From an uncultured Burkholderiales bacterium (GTDB taxonomy: Bacteria; Pseudomonadota; Gammaproteobacteria; Burkholderiales; Burkholderiaceae_C): a stretch of 38,526 nt of DNA. The stretch lies in assembly GCA_937927685.1 (NCBI GenBank), contig CALBSC010000023.1:1-38526 (forward strand), read 5' to 3'. Under the pieces are notes generated by a model, which saw nothing but the letters and a program-made list of their open reading frames with translations, was not told the origin of the DNA and did no database searches. The first letter of the stretch is position 1. Each line of letters begins with the position of its first letter. The position numbers and the translations under genes are program-made. Below, in pieces: positions 31,576 to 38,526 of the stretch.

Positions 31576-31621
31576 CGGCCCGGGCTGGCCAGCAAGCCCC
31601 GTGGCACGCGGCTCAAGGCTT

Positions 31622-31640
31622 CCCCCAGCTAACATGGGGG
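31622..31640 (+). other. GC-rich hairpin upstream of the GST gene
   Basis: CCCCCA (31622-31627) and TGGGGG (31635-31640) form a 6-base stem, 7-base loop. A TAACAT hexamer (31630-31635) lies in the loop and could be a -10 for the downstream gene. Only TTC follows the stem, so terminator use after gph is weakly supported. Confidence 0.35.
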
Positions 31641-31658
31641 TTCAACTGCGGGGGCGCC

Positions 31659-32342
31659 ATGATCCAGCTTTACATCGGCAACAAAAATTATTCCTCCTGG
31701 TCCATGCGGCCCTGGGTGTTGATGCGTCAGGCCGGTATCGACTTTGAAGAAGTCATGGTCCGTTTTGACGCCTTCACGCCTGATTCGCGGTTCAAGCAGG
31801 TGGTCGCTTCCATCAACCCCGTGGGCAAGGTGCCCGTGCTGGTCCATGAGGGTCTGGTCGTGTGGGACACCCTGGCGATTGCCGAATACCTGGCAGAACA
31901 ATACCCGGACAAAACACTGTGGCCCGTGGGGCGTGAAGCACGCGCTCGCGCTCGCAGCGTCTGTGCCGAAATGCACAGCGGCTTCTCCGCGTTGCGCAGT
32001 GCCTGCCCCATGAATATCGAAGCCCACCTGCCCGATGTGGGTGCATTGGCCATGCGCGACAACGCCGGCGTTCGTGCCGATCTGCAGCGCATCGTTGGCA
32101 TGTGGTCTGGTCTGCTGGCCGAACACGGTGGGCCGATGTTGTTTGGTCACTTCAGCGTGGCCGATGCCACCTTTGCGCCGGTGGTCATGCGATTGATCAC
32201 CTACGCATTGCCAGTGCCTGATGCGGTGGCCGCCTACATGTCGCGTGTCTGTGCGCTGCCGGGTGTGAAGGCCTGGATGGACGGTGCGCTGGCTGAAAAA
32301 GATTTCATCGATTTTGAAGAGCCCTACCGCCTCCACCCCTGA
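31659..32342 (+). CDS. Glutathione S-transferase family protein
   Basis: A 227-residue soluble enzyme. The N-terminal thioredoxin-like domain has YIGNKNYSSWSMRPWVL with Ser residues in the catalytic position, the cis-Pro block GKVPVLVHEG and the WDTLAIAEYLAEQYP helix. The C-terminal helical domain carries FSVADATFAPVVMR. The subgroup with NYSSWSMRPW is common in proteobacteria and of unknown substrate. It lies between gph and the trp leader, so it interrupts the usual rpe-gph-trpE string. A moderate ribosome-site signal (GGGGGCG) precedes the ATG. Confidence 0.92.
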   Translation: MIQLYIGNKNYSSWSMRPWVLMRQAGIDFEEVMVRFDAFTPDSRFKQVVASINPVGKVPVLVHEGLVVWDTLAIAEYLAEQYPDKTLWPVGREARARARSVCAEMHSGFSALRSACPMNIEAHLPDVGALAMRDNAGVRADLQRIVGMWSGLLAEHGGPMLFGHFSVADATFAPVVMRLITYALPVPDAVAAYMSRVCALPGVKAWMDGALAEKDFIDFEEPYRLHP

Positions 32343-32421
32343 TGCAGGTAGGCGGTTCCGGATGGCGGGTGGGGCGGTGCGCGACGCAACCGCCCAGCGC
32401 CCGCCGTGCCCCGGGCCGCTT

Positions 32422-32430
32422 TGCTACACT
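32422..32430 (+). promoter_or_regulatory. Extended -10 promoter element for the trp leader
   Basis: TGCTACACT matches the extended -10 form TGnTAnAnT. It ends 7 bases before the leader ATG at 32438, so transcription would start at or next to the start codon. The GC-rich region upstream has no clear -35, as expected for extended -10 promoters. Confidence 0.45.
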
Positions 32431-32437
32431 TGAGCCC

Positions 32438-32533
32438 ATGTTCATTCACCGCACCACCATCACAGGTTGCAGCGACCGGGGAGCCTGGCCCTGGCGTCGC
32501 CCGTTGGCCCGGTGCTCCTGTGCGCGCGCGTAA
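32438..32533 (+). CDS. trpL: Probable trp operon leader peptide
   Basis: A 31-codon open frame, ATG at 32438 and TAA at 32531, ending 100 bases before trpE. It encodes Trp-Pro-Trp at residues 17-19 (TGG CCC TGG) in a short peptide, which is the hallmark of leader peptides used for tryptophan attenuation. It is followed by GC-rich inverted repeats. There is no ribosome site, but an extended -10 ends 7 bases upstream, so the message may be leaderless, as described for trpL of Sinorhizobium meliloti. The only Trp codons in the peptide are these two. The call rests on position and composition, not on a family match. Confidence 0.6.
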   Translation: MFIHRTTITGCSDRGAWPWRRPLARCSCARA

Positions 32534-32540
32534 AGCCGCT

Positions 32541-32623
32541 GGGGGGCACTCTTTCCCCCCCTGCCCGTTGCCTGCGGTAACCGGCCCCTCATCATGAACA
32601 GAGCCCCCTTGGGGCTGAGCTGT
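32541..32623 (+). promoter_or_regulatory. Putative trp attenuator / leader RNA structures
   Basis: Three inverted repeats lie between the leader stop and trpE. They are GGGGGG/CCCCCC (32541-32546 and 32555-32560), GTTGCC/GGTAAC with one G-U pair (32567-32572 and 32576-32581), and ACAGAGCCCC/GGGGCT-GAG-CTGT (32598-32623, with a 3-base bulge), the last directly before the trpE ribosome site. GAGCC in the Trp-codon region (32481-32485) can also pair with GGCTC at 32627-32631. No T-run follows any stem, so a standard intrinsic terminator is not shown; Rho or translation-based control is possible. Confidence 0.45.
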
Positions 32624-32633
32624 GGAGGCTCAT

Positions 32634-34133
32634 GTGATCACCGAACTCGAATTCAAAAGTCTGGCCGCTCAAGGCTACAACCGCATCCCCCTGATCGCGG
32701 AAGCCTTTGCCGACCTGGAAACCCCCCTGTCCCTCTACCTCAAGCTGGCGCATTCGCGTGACGGAGGGCGCTACAGCTTCCTGCTCGAATCCGTGGTCGG
32801 GGGTGAGCGTTTCGGGCGCTACAGCTTCATTGGTCTGCCCGCCCGCACCTTGCTGCGCAGCACGGGCTTTGGCGCGCAAGCCCTGACCGAAGTGGTGACC
32901 GATGGCGAAGTGGTGGAGACCATTGCCGGCAACCCACTGGATGCCGTGGCGGCGTATCAACAACGATTCAAGGTGGCCCTGCGCCCCGGTTTGCCGCGCT
33001 TTTGCGGGGGTCTGGCCGGTTACTTTGGCTATGACACCGTGCGGCACATCGAGAAAAAGCTGGCCCACTCCTGCCCGCCCGACACCCTGGGGTGTCCTGA
33101 CATCCTGTTGTTGCAGTGCGAGGAACTGGCGGTCATCGACAACCTCTCGGGCAAGTTGTACCTCATCGTCTATGCCGACCCGGGCAAACCGGAAGCCTAT
33201 GTGCGCAGCAAACAACGGCTGCGTGAACTCAAGGAATTGTTGCGCTACTCGGTGAGCGCGCCGCAGGTGCGTGCCACCCAGACCTATCCGGTTGAGCGGG
33301 AATTTGCCAAGACCGATTTTCTTGCTGCGGTGGATCGCGCGCAGCGCCTGATCGAGGCGGGCGATTTCATGCAGGTACAGGTGGGGCAGCGCCTCAAGAA
33401 GCGCTACACCGAAAGCCCACTGTCGTTGTACCGCGCCTTGCGCTCGCTCAACCCCAGCCCGTACATGTATTACTACCACCTCGGGGACTTCCATGTGGTG
33501 GGGGCCTCGCCCGAGATTCTGGTGCGTCAGGAGGCCACGCCTGAGGGTCACAAGGTCATCATCCGTCCGCTGGCGGGGACACGCCCGCGCGGTGCCACGC
33601 CGGAGGCCGACCAAGCCACCGAGGTGGAGCTGATCAACGATCCGAAAGAGCGGGCCGAGCATGTGATGCTGATTGACCTGGCCCGCAACGACATCGGCCG
33701 TATCGCCAAGATCGGCAGCGTCGAGGTCACGGAAGCCTATGTGGTGGAACGCTACAGCCACGTGATGCACATCGTGAGCAACGTCGAGGGTATCTTGAAG
33801 GAGGGCCTGAGCAACATGGATGTGCTGCGTGCCACCTTCCCGGCGGGTACGCTCAGCGGTGCGCCCAAGGTGCATGCGATGGAACTGATTGATCAACTTG
33901 AGCCCAGCAAGCGCGGCATTTACGGAGGGGCCTGCGGGTACCTCAGCTTTGCAGGCGACATGGATGTGGCCATTGCGATTCGCACCGGCATCATCAAGGA
34001 TGGGTACTTATACGTTCAGGCCGCCGCTGGCGTGGTCGCCGATTCGGTGCCCGAGCTGGAATGGAAAGAGACCGAACACAAGGCGCGTGCCTTGCTTCGC
34101 GCGAGCGAACTGGTCGAGGAGGGATTGGAGTGA
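32634..34133 (+). CDS. trpE: Anthranilate synthase component I
   Basis: A 499-residue enzyme making anthranilate from chorismate, with TrpG supplying ammonia. The start is GTG at 32634, with GGAGG at 32624-32628; the protein then begins MITELEFKSLAAQGYNRIPL as in related TrpE proteins. An ATG at 32632 is out of frame and meets TGA at once. The feedback-site-like LLESVVGGERFGRYSF lies near residue 50. The catalytic half has IRPLAGTRPRGATPEAD, ELINDPKERAEHVMLIDLARND, TFPAGTLSGAPK and YGGACGYLSF. Length is normal. It is the first structural gene of the trpE-G-D-C group. Confidence 0.97.
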   Translation: MITELEFKSLAAQGYNRIPLIAEAFADLETPLSLYLKLAHSRDGGRYSFLLESVVGGERFGRYSFIGLPARTLLRSTGFGAQALTEVVTDGEVVETIAGNPLDAVAAYQQRFKVALRPGLPRFCGGLAGYFGYDTVRHIEKKLAHSCPPDTLGCPDILLLQCEELAVIDNLSGKLYLIVYADPGKPEAYVRSKQRLRELKELLRYSVSAPQVRATQTYPVEREFAKTDFLAAVDRAQRLIEAGDFMQVQVGQRLKKRYTESPLSLYRALRSLNPSPYMYYYHLGDFHVVGASPEILVRQEATPEGHKVIIRPLAGTRPRGATPEADQATEVELINDPKERAEHVMLIDLARNDIGRIAKIGSVEVTEAYVVERYSHVMHIVSNVEGILKEGLSNMDVLRATFPAGTLSGAPKVHAMELIDQLEPSKRGIYGGACGYLSFAGDMDVAIAIRTGIIKDGYLYVQAAAGVVADSVPELEWKETEHKARALLRASELVEEGLE

Positions 34134-34138
34134 GCACC

Positions 34139-34720
<582 letters not shown>

Positions 34721-34737
34721 TGCGTCAGGAGTTATCG

Positions 34738-35772
34738 ATGTCCATCACCCCCACCGAAGCACTGCAACGCACCATCGAGCACCGCGAGATTTTTCATGAC
34801 GAGATGCTGCACCTCATGCGCCTGATCATGCAGGGCGAGATGACGCCGGTCATGACCGCCGCCATCATCACCGGATTGCGCGTGAAGAAGGAAACCATCG
34901 GCGAGATCACGGCGGCTGCGCAAGTCATGCGCGAGTTCGCCACCCCGGTGCACGTGAGCGACAAGACACACCTGGTGGACATCGTGGGCACGGGTGGCGA
35001 TGGGTCGCACACCTTCAACATCTCCACCTGCAGCATGTTTGTGGCGGCCGCCGCCGGCGCCAAGATCAGCAAGCATGGCGGTCGCAGCGTGAGCAGCAAA
35101 AGCGGCAGTGCCGATGTGCTGGAGAGCCTGGGCGTTCATATCGACCTCCCCCCTGCCGCGATTGCCCGCTGCATCGACGAGGTGGGCGTCGGATTCATGT
35201 TCGCCCCCAACCACCACCCCGCGATGAAAAACGTCGCGCCGGTTCGCAAGGAGCTGGGTGTGCGCACCCTGTTCAACATCCTGGGCCCCCTCACCAACCC
35301 CGCGAGTGCGCCCAATATCCTGATGGGCGTGTTCCACCCCGACCTGGTTGGCATCCAGGTGCGCGCCCTGCAGCGACTGGGCGCGGAGCATGCGTTGGTG
35401 GTGTATGGCAAGGATGGCCTGGACGAGGCCTCACTGGGCGCAGGGACCCTGGTGGGTGAATTGCGCCAGGGCCAGATCCGCGAATACGAAATTCACCCGG
35501 AAGATTTCGGGCTGCCCATGTCGAGCAGCCGCGCGCTTCGCGTGGAGACGCCCGAGGCCTCGCGCGAGATGTTGTTGGGCGTGCTCGACAACACCCCCGG
35601 CCCGGCGCGGGACATCGTCGTGCTCAACGCGGGCCTGGCCTTGGTGGCCGCCAATGTGTGCGACTCGGTGGAACAAGGCATTGCGCGGGCGGGTCAGGTG
35701 CTCGAGAGCGGGCAGGCCCGCACCCGCTTGAACCAACTCGTGGCGCTCACGCAGCAACTGGCGAAGGCCTGA
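34738..35772 (+). CDS. trpD: Anthranilate phosphoribosyltransferase
   Basis: A 344-residue enzyme joining anthranilate and PRPP. The glycine-rich motif VGTGGDGSHTFNIST, the KHGGRSVSSKSGSADVLE block and the GPLTNPASAP block are present. The ATG at 34738 has CAGGAG 7 bases upstream; an in-frame ATG at 34720 overlaps the trpG stop. The N-terminus MSITPTEALQRTIEHREI fits the family. trpC follows after 7 bases. Confidence 0.97.
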   Translation: MSITPTEALQRTIEHREIFHDEMLHLMRLIMQGEMTPVMTAAIITGLRVKKETIGEITAAAQVMREFATPVHVSDKTHLVDIVGTGGDGSHTFNISTCSMFVAAAAGAKISKHGGRSVSSKSGSADVLESLGVHIDLPPAAIARCIDEVGVGFMFAPNHHPAMKNVAPVRKELGVRTLFNILGPLTNPASAPNILMGVFHPDLVGIQVRALQRLGAEHALVVYGKDGLDEASLGAGTLVGELRQGQIREYEIHPEDFGLPMSSSRALRVETPEASREMLLGVLDNTPGPARDIVVLNAGLALVAANVCDSVEQGIARAGQVLESGQARTRLNQLVALTQQLAKA

Positions 35773-35779
35773 GGTACCC

Positions 35780-36574
35780 ATGTCTGACATCCTGAACAAA
35801 ATTGTCGCGGTCAAGCATGAGGAAATTGCGCAGTCGCAACGGCTCAGGCCGCTGGCGCAGGTGCGTGCCGACGCTGAAAGCCGTGTCCTGACCCGTGACT
35901 TCGAAGGTGCCATGCGCCGTCGCATCGCACAGGGCCAGGCCGCAGTGATTGCCGAAATCAAAAAGGCCAGTCCTTCGCGTGGCGTGCTGCGCGAGCCGTT
36001 TTTCCCGGCTGATATTGCACAAAGCTATGCCGAACATGGGGCGGCTTGCCTGTCGGTGCTGACCGATCGTTCCTTTTTCCAGGGCAGCCCTGACTACCTC
36101 AAGCAAGCCCGCGCGTCGTGTGACCTGCCGGTCCTGCGCAAGGACTTCATGGTGGATCCCTACCAGATCTACGAAGCCCGCGCCATGGGGGCCGATTGCA
36201 TTTTGCTGATCGTCGCCTGTCTGGAGGACGGCTTGATGGCCGAACTCGAGGCCATCGCCCACGCCCTGGGCATGGCGGTGCTGGTGGAGGTGCACGATGC
36301 GGACGAACTGGATCGTGCGCTCAAACTCAAGACCCCGCTGGTGGGCATCAACAACCGTAATCTGCGCACCTTCGAGGTCAGCCTGGACACCACCTTGTCG
36401 CAACTCTCCCGCGTGCCTGCGGATCGCTTGCTGGTGACGGAGAGCGGCATCCTCGCGCGCGAAGACGTGACCCGGATGCGCGATGCCGGTGTGCACGCCT
36501 TCCTGGTGGGCGAGGCGTTCATGCGCGCGCCGGAGCCGGGCGAGGCGCTGGCCCGTTTGTTTGCCAACCCCTGA
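35780..36574 (+). CDS. trpC: Indole-3-glycerol phosphate synthase
   Basis: A 264-residue TIM-barrel enzyme, monofunctional (no fused TrpF). Key motifs are the N-terminal LNKIVAVKHEEIAQSQ, IAEIKKASPSRGVLR with the catalytic Lys, PVLRKDFMVDPYQI, LVEVHDADELDRAL, GINNRNLRTFEV and VTESGIL. Length is normal. It is the last trp gene here; trpF, trpB and trpA are elsewhere. ung follows after 8 bases. Confidence 0.97.
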   Translation: MSDILNKIVAVKHEEIAQSQRLRPLAQVRADAESRVLTRDFEGAMRRRIAQGQAAVIAEIKKASPSRGVLREPFFPADIAQSYAEHGAACLSVLTDRSFFQGSPDYLKQARASCDLPVLRKDFMVDPYQIYEARAMGADCILLIVACLEDGLMAELEAIAHALGMAVLVEVHDADELDRALKLKTPLVGINNRNLRTFEVSLDTTLSQLSRVPADRLLVTESGILAREDVTRMRDAGVHAFLVGEAFMRAPEPGEALARLFANP

Positions 36575-36582
36575 GTCGGTCT

Positions 36583-37341
36583 GTGAAGACGCTCGGCACC
36601 GCGGACTTGTTTGACCGGGGCGAGACGCCGCGCTTGACGAGCTGGTCGCCGCGCGAGTGGGCTGTGGACCCGTCATGGGATGCCGTACTGGCGCCGTTCT
36701 GGCAAGGGCCTGTGGGGCGCGGCCTGCAGGCACGGATCGAGGAGCGGCTGGCTCAAGGGGCCATCATTTACCCGCCCAACCCGATGCGCGCCCTGGCGCT
36801 GACACCCCTGTCGTCGGTACGCGTGCTCATTCTGGGTCAGGACCCGTACCATGGCCCGGGGCAAGCCCACGGGCTGGCGTTTTCGGTGACACCGGGTGTT
36901 CGCGTGCCGCCCTCCCTGCGCAACATCTTCAAGGAGTTGCAGCGCGACCTGGGGCAGCCGCTGCCGGCGCATGGCTGTCTGGAGTCCTGGGCGGCCCGCG
37001 GGGTGCTCCTGCTCAACACCTGTTTGACGGTGGAGGACGGTCAGGCAGCGAGCCACGCCGGGTGGGGCTGGGAGGTCCTGACCGACGCTGTGGTGGAAGC
37101 GGTGGCCTCCACGGCCCCGGCGTGTGTCTACATGCTGTGGGGCGCACACGCCCATTCCAAGGCTTCCAGGATAGATGTGTGCGCTCGCTCTCATGGGCGA
37201 GAGGCCTTGCTGCTTCAGTCCAATCACCCCTCCCCGTTGTCCGCCGCCCGTGGGGCGCAACCGTTCCTGGGTAACCGGCATTTCTCGCAGGCGCGGGACT
37301 GGCTGGATGCCCGCGGACACCCCCTGCACTGGACGCTCTGA
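36583..37341 (+). CDS. ung: Uracil-DNA glycosylase (family 1)
   Basis: A 252-residue DNA repair enzyme removing uracil from DNA. The catalytic motif GQDPYHG is at residues 85-91 (Asp87), the uracil-binding LLLNTCLTVE at 142-151 and the HPSPLSAARG loop at 215-224 with catalytic His215. The start is a GTG at 36583 with only a weak upstream signal. The N-terminus is somewhat longer than E. coli Ung. Its position after trpC suggests read-through from the trp operon. Confidence 0.95.
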   Translation: MKTLGTADLFDRGETPRLTSWSPREWAVDPSWDAVLAPFWQGPVGRGLQARIEERLAQGAIIYPPNPMRALALTPLSSVRVLILGQDPYHGPGQAHGLAFSVTPGVRVPPSLRNIFKELQRDLGQPLPAHGCLESWAARGVLLLNTCLTVEDGQAASHAGWGWEVLTDAVVEAVASTAPACVYMLWGAHAHSKASRIDVCARSHGREALLLQSNHPSPLSAARGAQPFLGNRHFSQARDWLDARGHPLHWTL

Positions 37342-37378
37342 CGGCCGCGTGTTCAGAGGCGGGAGGGTCTTTATCTTG

Positions 37379-37387
37379 TGCTATAGT
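37379..37387 (+). promoter_or_regulatory. Extended -10 promoter of the tRNA cluster
   Basis: TGCTATAGT (TG at 37379, TATAGT at 37382-37387) sits 12 bases before the mature 5' end of tRNA-Tyr. It is the best -10 match in the window. A -35 at 17 bases spacing (GCGGGA) is poor. Confidence 0.65.
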
Positions 37388-37399
37388 CTTGGGTTCGCC

Positions 37400-37485
37400 G
37401 GAGGGGTGCCCGAGTGGCTAAAGGGGGCAGACTGTAAATCTGTTGGCTTACGCCTACGCTGGTTCGAATCCAGCCTCCTCCACCA
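37400..37485 (+). tRNA. tRNA-Tyr (GTA)
   Basis: An 86-base tRNA with CCA encoded. The acceptor stem GGAGGGG pairs with CTCCTCC (one G-U), discriminator A. The anticodon loop has GTA at 37434-37436, and the long variable arm and GGTTCGAATCC T-arm are typical of bacterial tRNA-Tyr. First of three clustered tRNA genes in the same order as E. coli tyrU-glyT-thrT. Confidence 0.97.
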
Positions 37486-37595
37486 GCGAAAACCAGTGGT
37501 CTGCCGCAAGGCGGGCTCGAGGTTGTGTGGGTGACCTGCAACTGTGACGACCTGGGGGTCGGCTGCCCTGTGTGGGGGCTGCTTCAAGGTCCGAT

Positions 37596-37669
37596 GCGGG
37601 AGTAGTTCAATGGTAGAACCTTAGCCTTCCAAGCTAATGACGCGGGTTCGATTCCCGCTTCCCGCTCCA
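37596..37669 (+). tRNA. tRNA-Gly (TCC)
   Basis: A 74-base tRNA with CCA encoded. Acceptor GCGGGAG pairs with TTCCCGC (one G-U), discriminator T. Anticodon stem TTAGC/GCTAA holds loop CTTCCAA with TCC at 37628-37630. The 110-base spacer after tRNA-Tyr shows nothing recognisable. Confidence 0.97.
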
Positions 37670-37756
37670 GCGTTCGGGTGGTGGTGTTTCAGGGTTTGTT
37701 GTTGGTGTGTGGTCGGCACCGGCTTGGGTTGCGTGGCAGCCCAGGCCTGTGTCGAT

Positions 37757-37831
37757 GCCCTTGTGGCTCAGTGGTAGAGCACCCCCTTGGTAAGGGGGAG
37801 GTCGCGGGTCCGATTCCCGCCATGGGCACCA
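37757..37831 (+). tRNA. tRNA-Thr (GGT)
   Basis: A 75-base tRNA with CCA encoded. The acceptor GCCCTTG pairs with CATGGGC except for one T-T mismatch at position 5-68. Anticodon stem CCCCC/GGGGG, loop TTGGTAA with GGT at 37789-37791. In E. coli and many betaproteobacteria a tuf gene follows; here it does not. Confidence 0.96.
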
Positions 37832-37923
37832 GCGCCGGCGGGCCCTCCCTGTCACACAGGCGTGCCGCGGCCGACCAGGCCGCCGCTACGATGCAGGCCC
37901 CTCCCACCTAACCGGCCTGCAAC

Positions 37924-38526
37924 ATGCCATCCCTGCGTGTCCACGCTTTCGATCAGCCGCTGCAGGTCGATGCCCTGCCTGCCGCGGAGCCCGGCCCTGG
38001 CGAGGTGCGCGTGCATGTGCAGGCCTGCGGCATCTCCTACTTCGACCTTCTCATCGCCCGCGGCGGCTACCAGTGGCGCCCTGCGCTGCCCTTCACCGTG
38101 GGCAGTGAATTTGCCGGCACGGTCGAGGCCTCTTCCCATCCCAATTGGAAAGCTGGCGACAAGGTCATCCTCAACGGTCAGAAATCCGCATGGGTTTCCA
38201 ACGGCCCGATTGCCGACGTCTGCGTGCTCTATGCGGCCTGCGACCGCGGCAATGGTCCCGATCCTGAGAATGGCGTGGTGATGATCGTGCCGATGAACGC
38301 CAAGGGCATCAGCCGCGGCAAGTTCATTGACAAGCTGGGCCAGCGCCCACTGCCGCAGGGCGAGATCTTTTTCGACAATGTCGAAATCTCGGCCGATCAC
38401 ATCATCGCCGGGCCAGACGAGTTCCAGCGCGCAGTCTACGCGATTCATTGCGAGGCGAACGGCCAGATGGGTGCGATCTGGACAGGGTCTGCGCGCGCCT
38501 CCTTCGAAATCGCGTGGAAGTATGCG
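37924..38526 (+). CDS. Hybrid open frame: quinone oxidoreductase N-terminus joined to acyl-CoA dehydrogenase middle part (partial)
   Basis: The frame opens at ATG 37924 and runs off the window end (201 codons, no stop). Residues 1 to about 69 match the start of a zinc-type NADPH:quinone oxidoreductase (GEVRVHVQACGISYFDLLI, then PFTVGSEFAGTVEA). From about residue 70 (near 38131) the sequence becomes an acyl-CoA dehydrogenase: INGTK-like VILNGQKSAWVSNG, then LGQRPLPQGEIFFDNVEI and a MGAIWTGSARASFE helix. The dehydrogenase lacks its N-terminal helical domain and the oxidoreductase lacks everything after its first 70 residues, so neither can be functional as known. An assembly join is more likely than a true gene fusion; the ends of the frame therefore should not be trusted. 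Confidence 0.7.
   Translation, partial: MPSLRVHAFDQPLQVDALPAAEPGPGEVRVHVQACGISYFDLLIARGGYQWRPALPFTVGSEFAGTVEASSHPNWKAGDKVILNGQKSAWVSNGPIADVCVLYAACDRGNGPDPENGVVMIVPMNAKGISRGKFIDKLGQRPLPQGEIFFDNVEISADHIIAGPDEFQRAVYAIHCEANGQMGAIWTGSARASFEIAWKYA

Noticed and set aside
32541..32560. GGGGGG/CCCCCC hairpin as a standard intrinsic terminator of the trp leader
   Set aside because: No T-run follows the stem, so intrinsic termination is not supported by sequence alone.
37787..38281. 164-codon frame through tRNA-Thr and the hybrid gene
   Set aside because: It begins inside the tRNA gene and is Arg/Pro-rich; the frame from 37924 gives recognisable protein families.

Overview
The window reads as an ordinary chromosomal segment of a GC-rich betaproteobacterium, most likely Burkholderiales and probably Comamonadaceae. 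The basis is the gene orders (argS-SPOR-dsbA-lptA-lptB-rpoN; rpe-gph-...-trpE-trpG-trpD-trpC), the Bug-type solute receptor, the near-continuous coding on both strands, and the protein sequences. Species is not determinable by eye. No rRNA, insertion sequence, prophage or CRISPR array was seen. No stretch over 300 bases lacks a gene; the longest gaps are about 100-120 bases.

Layout. (A) 1-5863: a branched-chain-amino-acid-type ABC transporter on the + strand (LivG tail, LivH, LivM, periplasmic receptor, LivF) ending in a PaaK-like AMP-dependent acyl-CoA ligase, which suggests import and CoA activation of a carboxylic acid. Two strong, overlapping hairpins separate the receptor from LivF. (B) 5978-7353: an orphan Bug/TctC receptor and an adrenodoxin-type ferredoxin. 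(C) 7362-10436, - strand: 3-hydroxyacyl-CoA dehydrogenase, a metallophosphoesterase and a Ser/Thr kinase fused to a universal stress protein domain. (D) 10509-14452: a lipid/glycan modification group (YdjC/HpnK-like deacetylase, ArnT-like glycosyltransferase, GtrA flippase, GtrB-like glycosyltransferase). (E) 14571-19812: the most unusual block, a tightly packed trio of a class III adenylate cyclase with TPR-like tail, a PAP2/vanadium-haloperoxidase-type protein with 25 consecutive glycines, and a highly divergent subtilisin-like protein that keeps the Asp/His/Asn/Ser catalytic positions. (F) 19822-27720: argS, SPOR protein, dsbA, lptA, lptB, rpoN, an RlmL-type methyltransferase and a PIN-domain protein, many with 1-4 base overlaps. 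(G) 27812-31575: apaG, thiL, pgpA, pncC, rpe, gph. (H) 31659-37341: a glutathione S-transferase, a probable trp leader peptide with Trp-Pro-Trp, trpE, trpG, trpD, trpC and ung. (I) 37400-37831: tRNA-Tyr, tRNA-Gly, tRNA-Thr. (J) 37924 to the end: an open frame that starts as a zinc-type quinone oxidoreductase and becomes an acyl-CoA dehydrogenase in mid-gene, which is either an assembly chimera or a real recombination.

The best candidate for an undescribed system is block E: a predicted cAMP-producing enzyme placed directly upstream of an overlapping phosphatase/haloperoxidase and protease pair, on one strand with gaps of 21 and -11 bases. No function is established; the grouping is seen in the sequence and the joint role is inference. 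Several transcription starts in the window (argS, rpe, the ferredoxin, the trp leader) show a -10-like hexamer 6-7 bases before the ATG, which suggests leaderless or nearly leaderless mRNAs.
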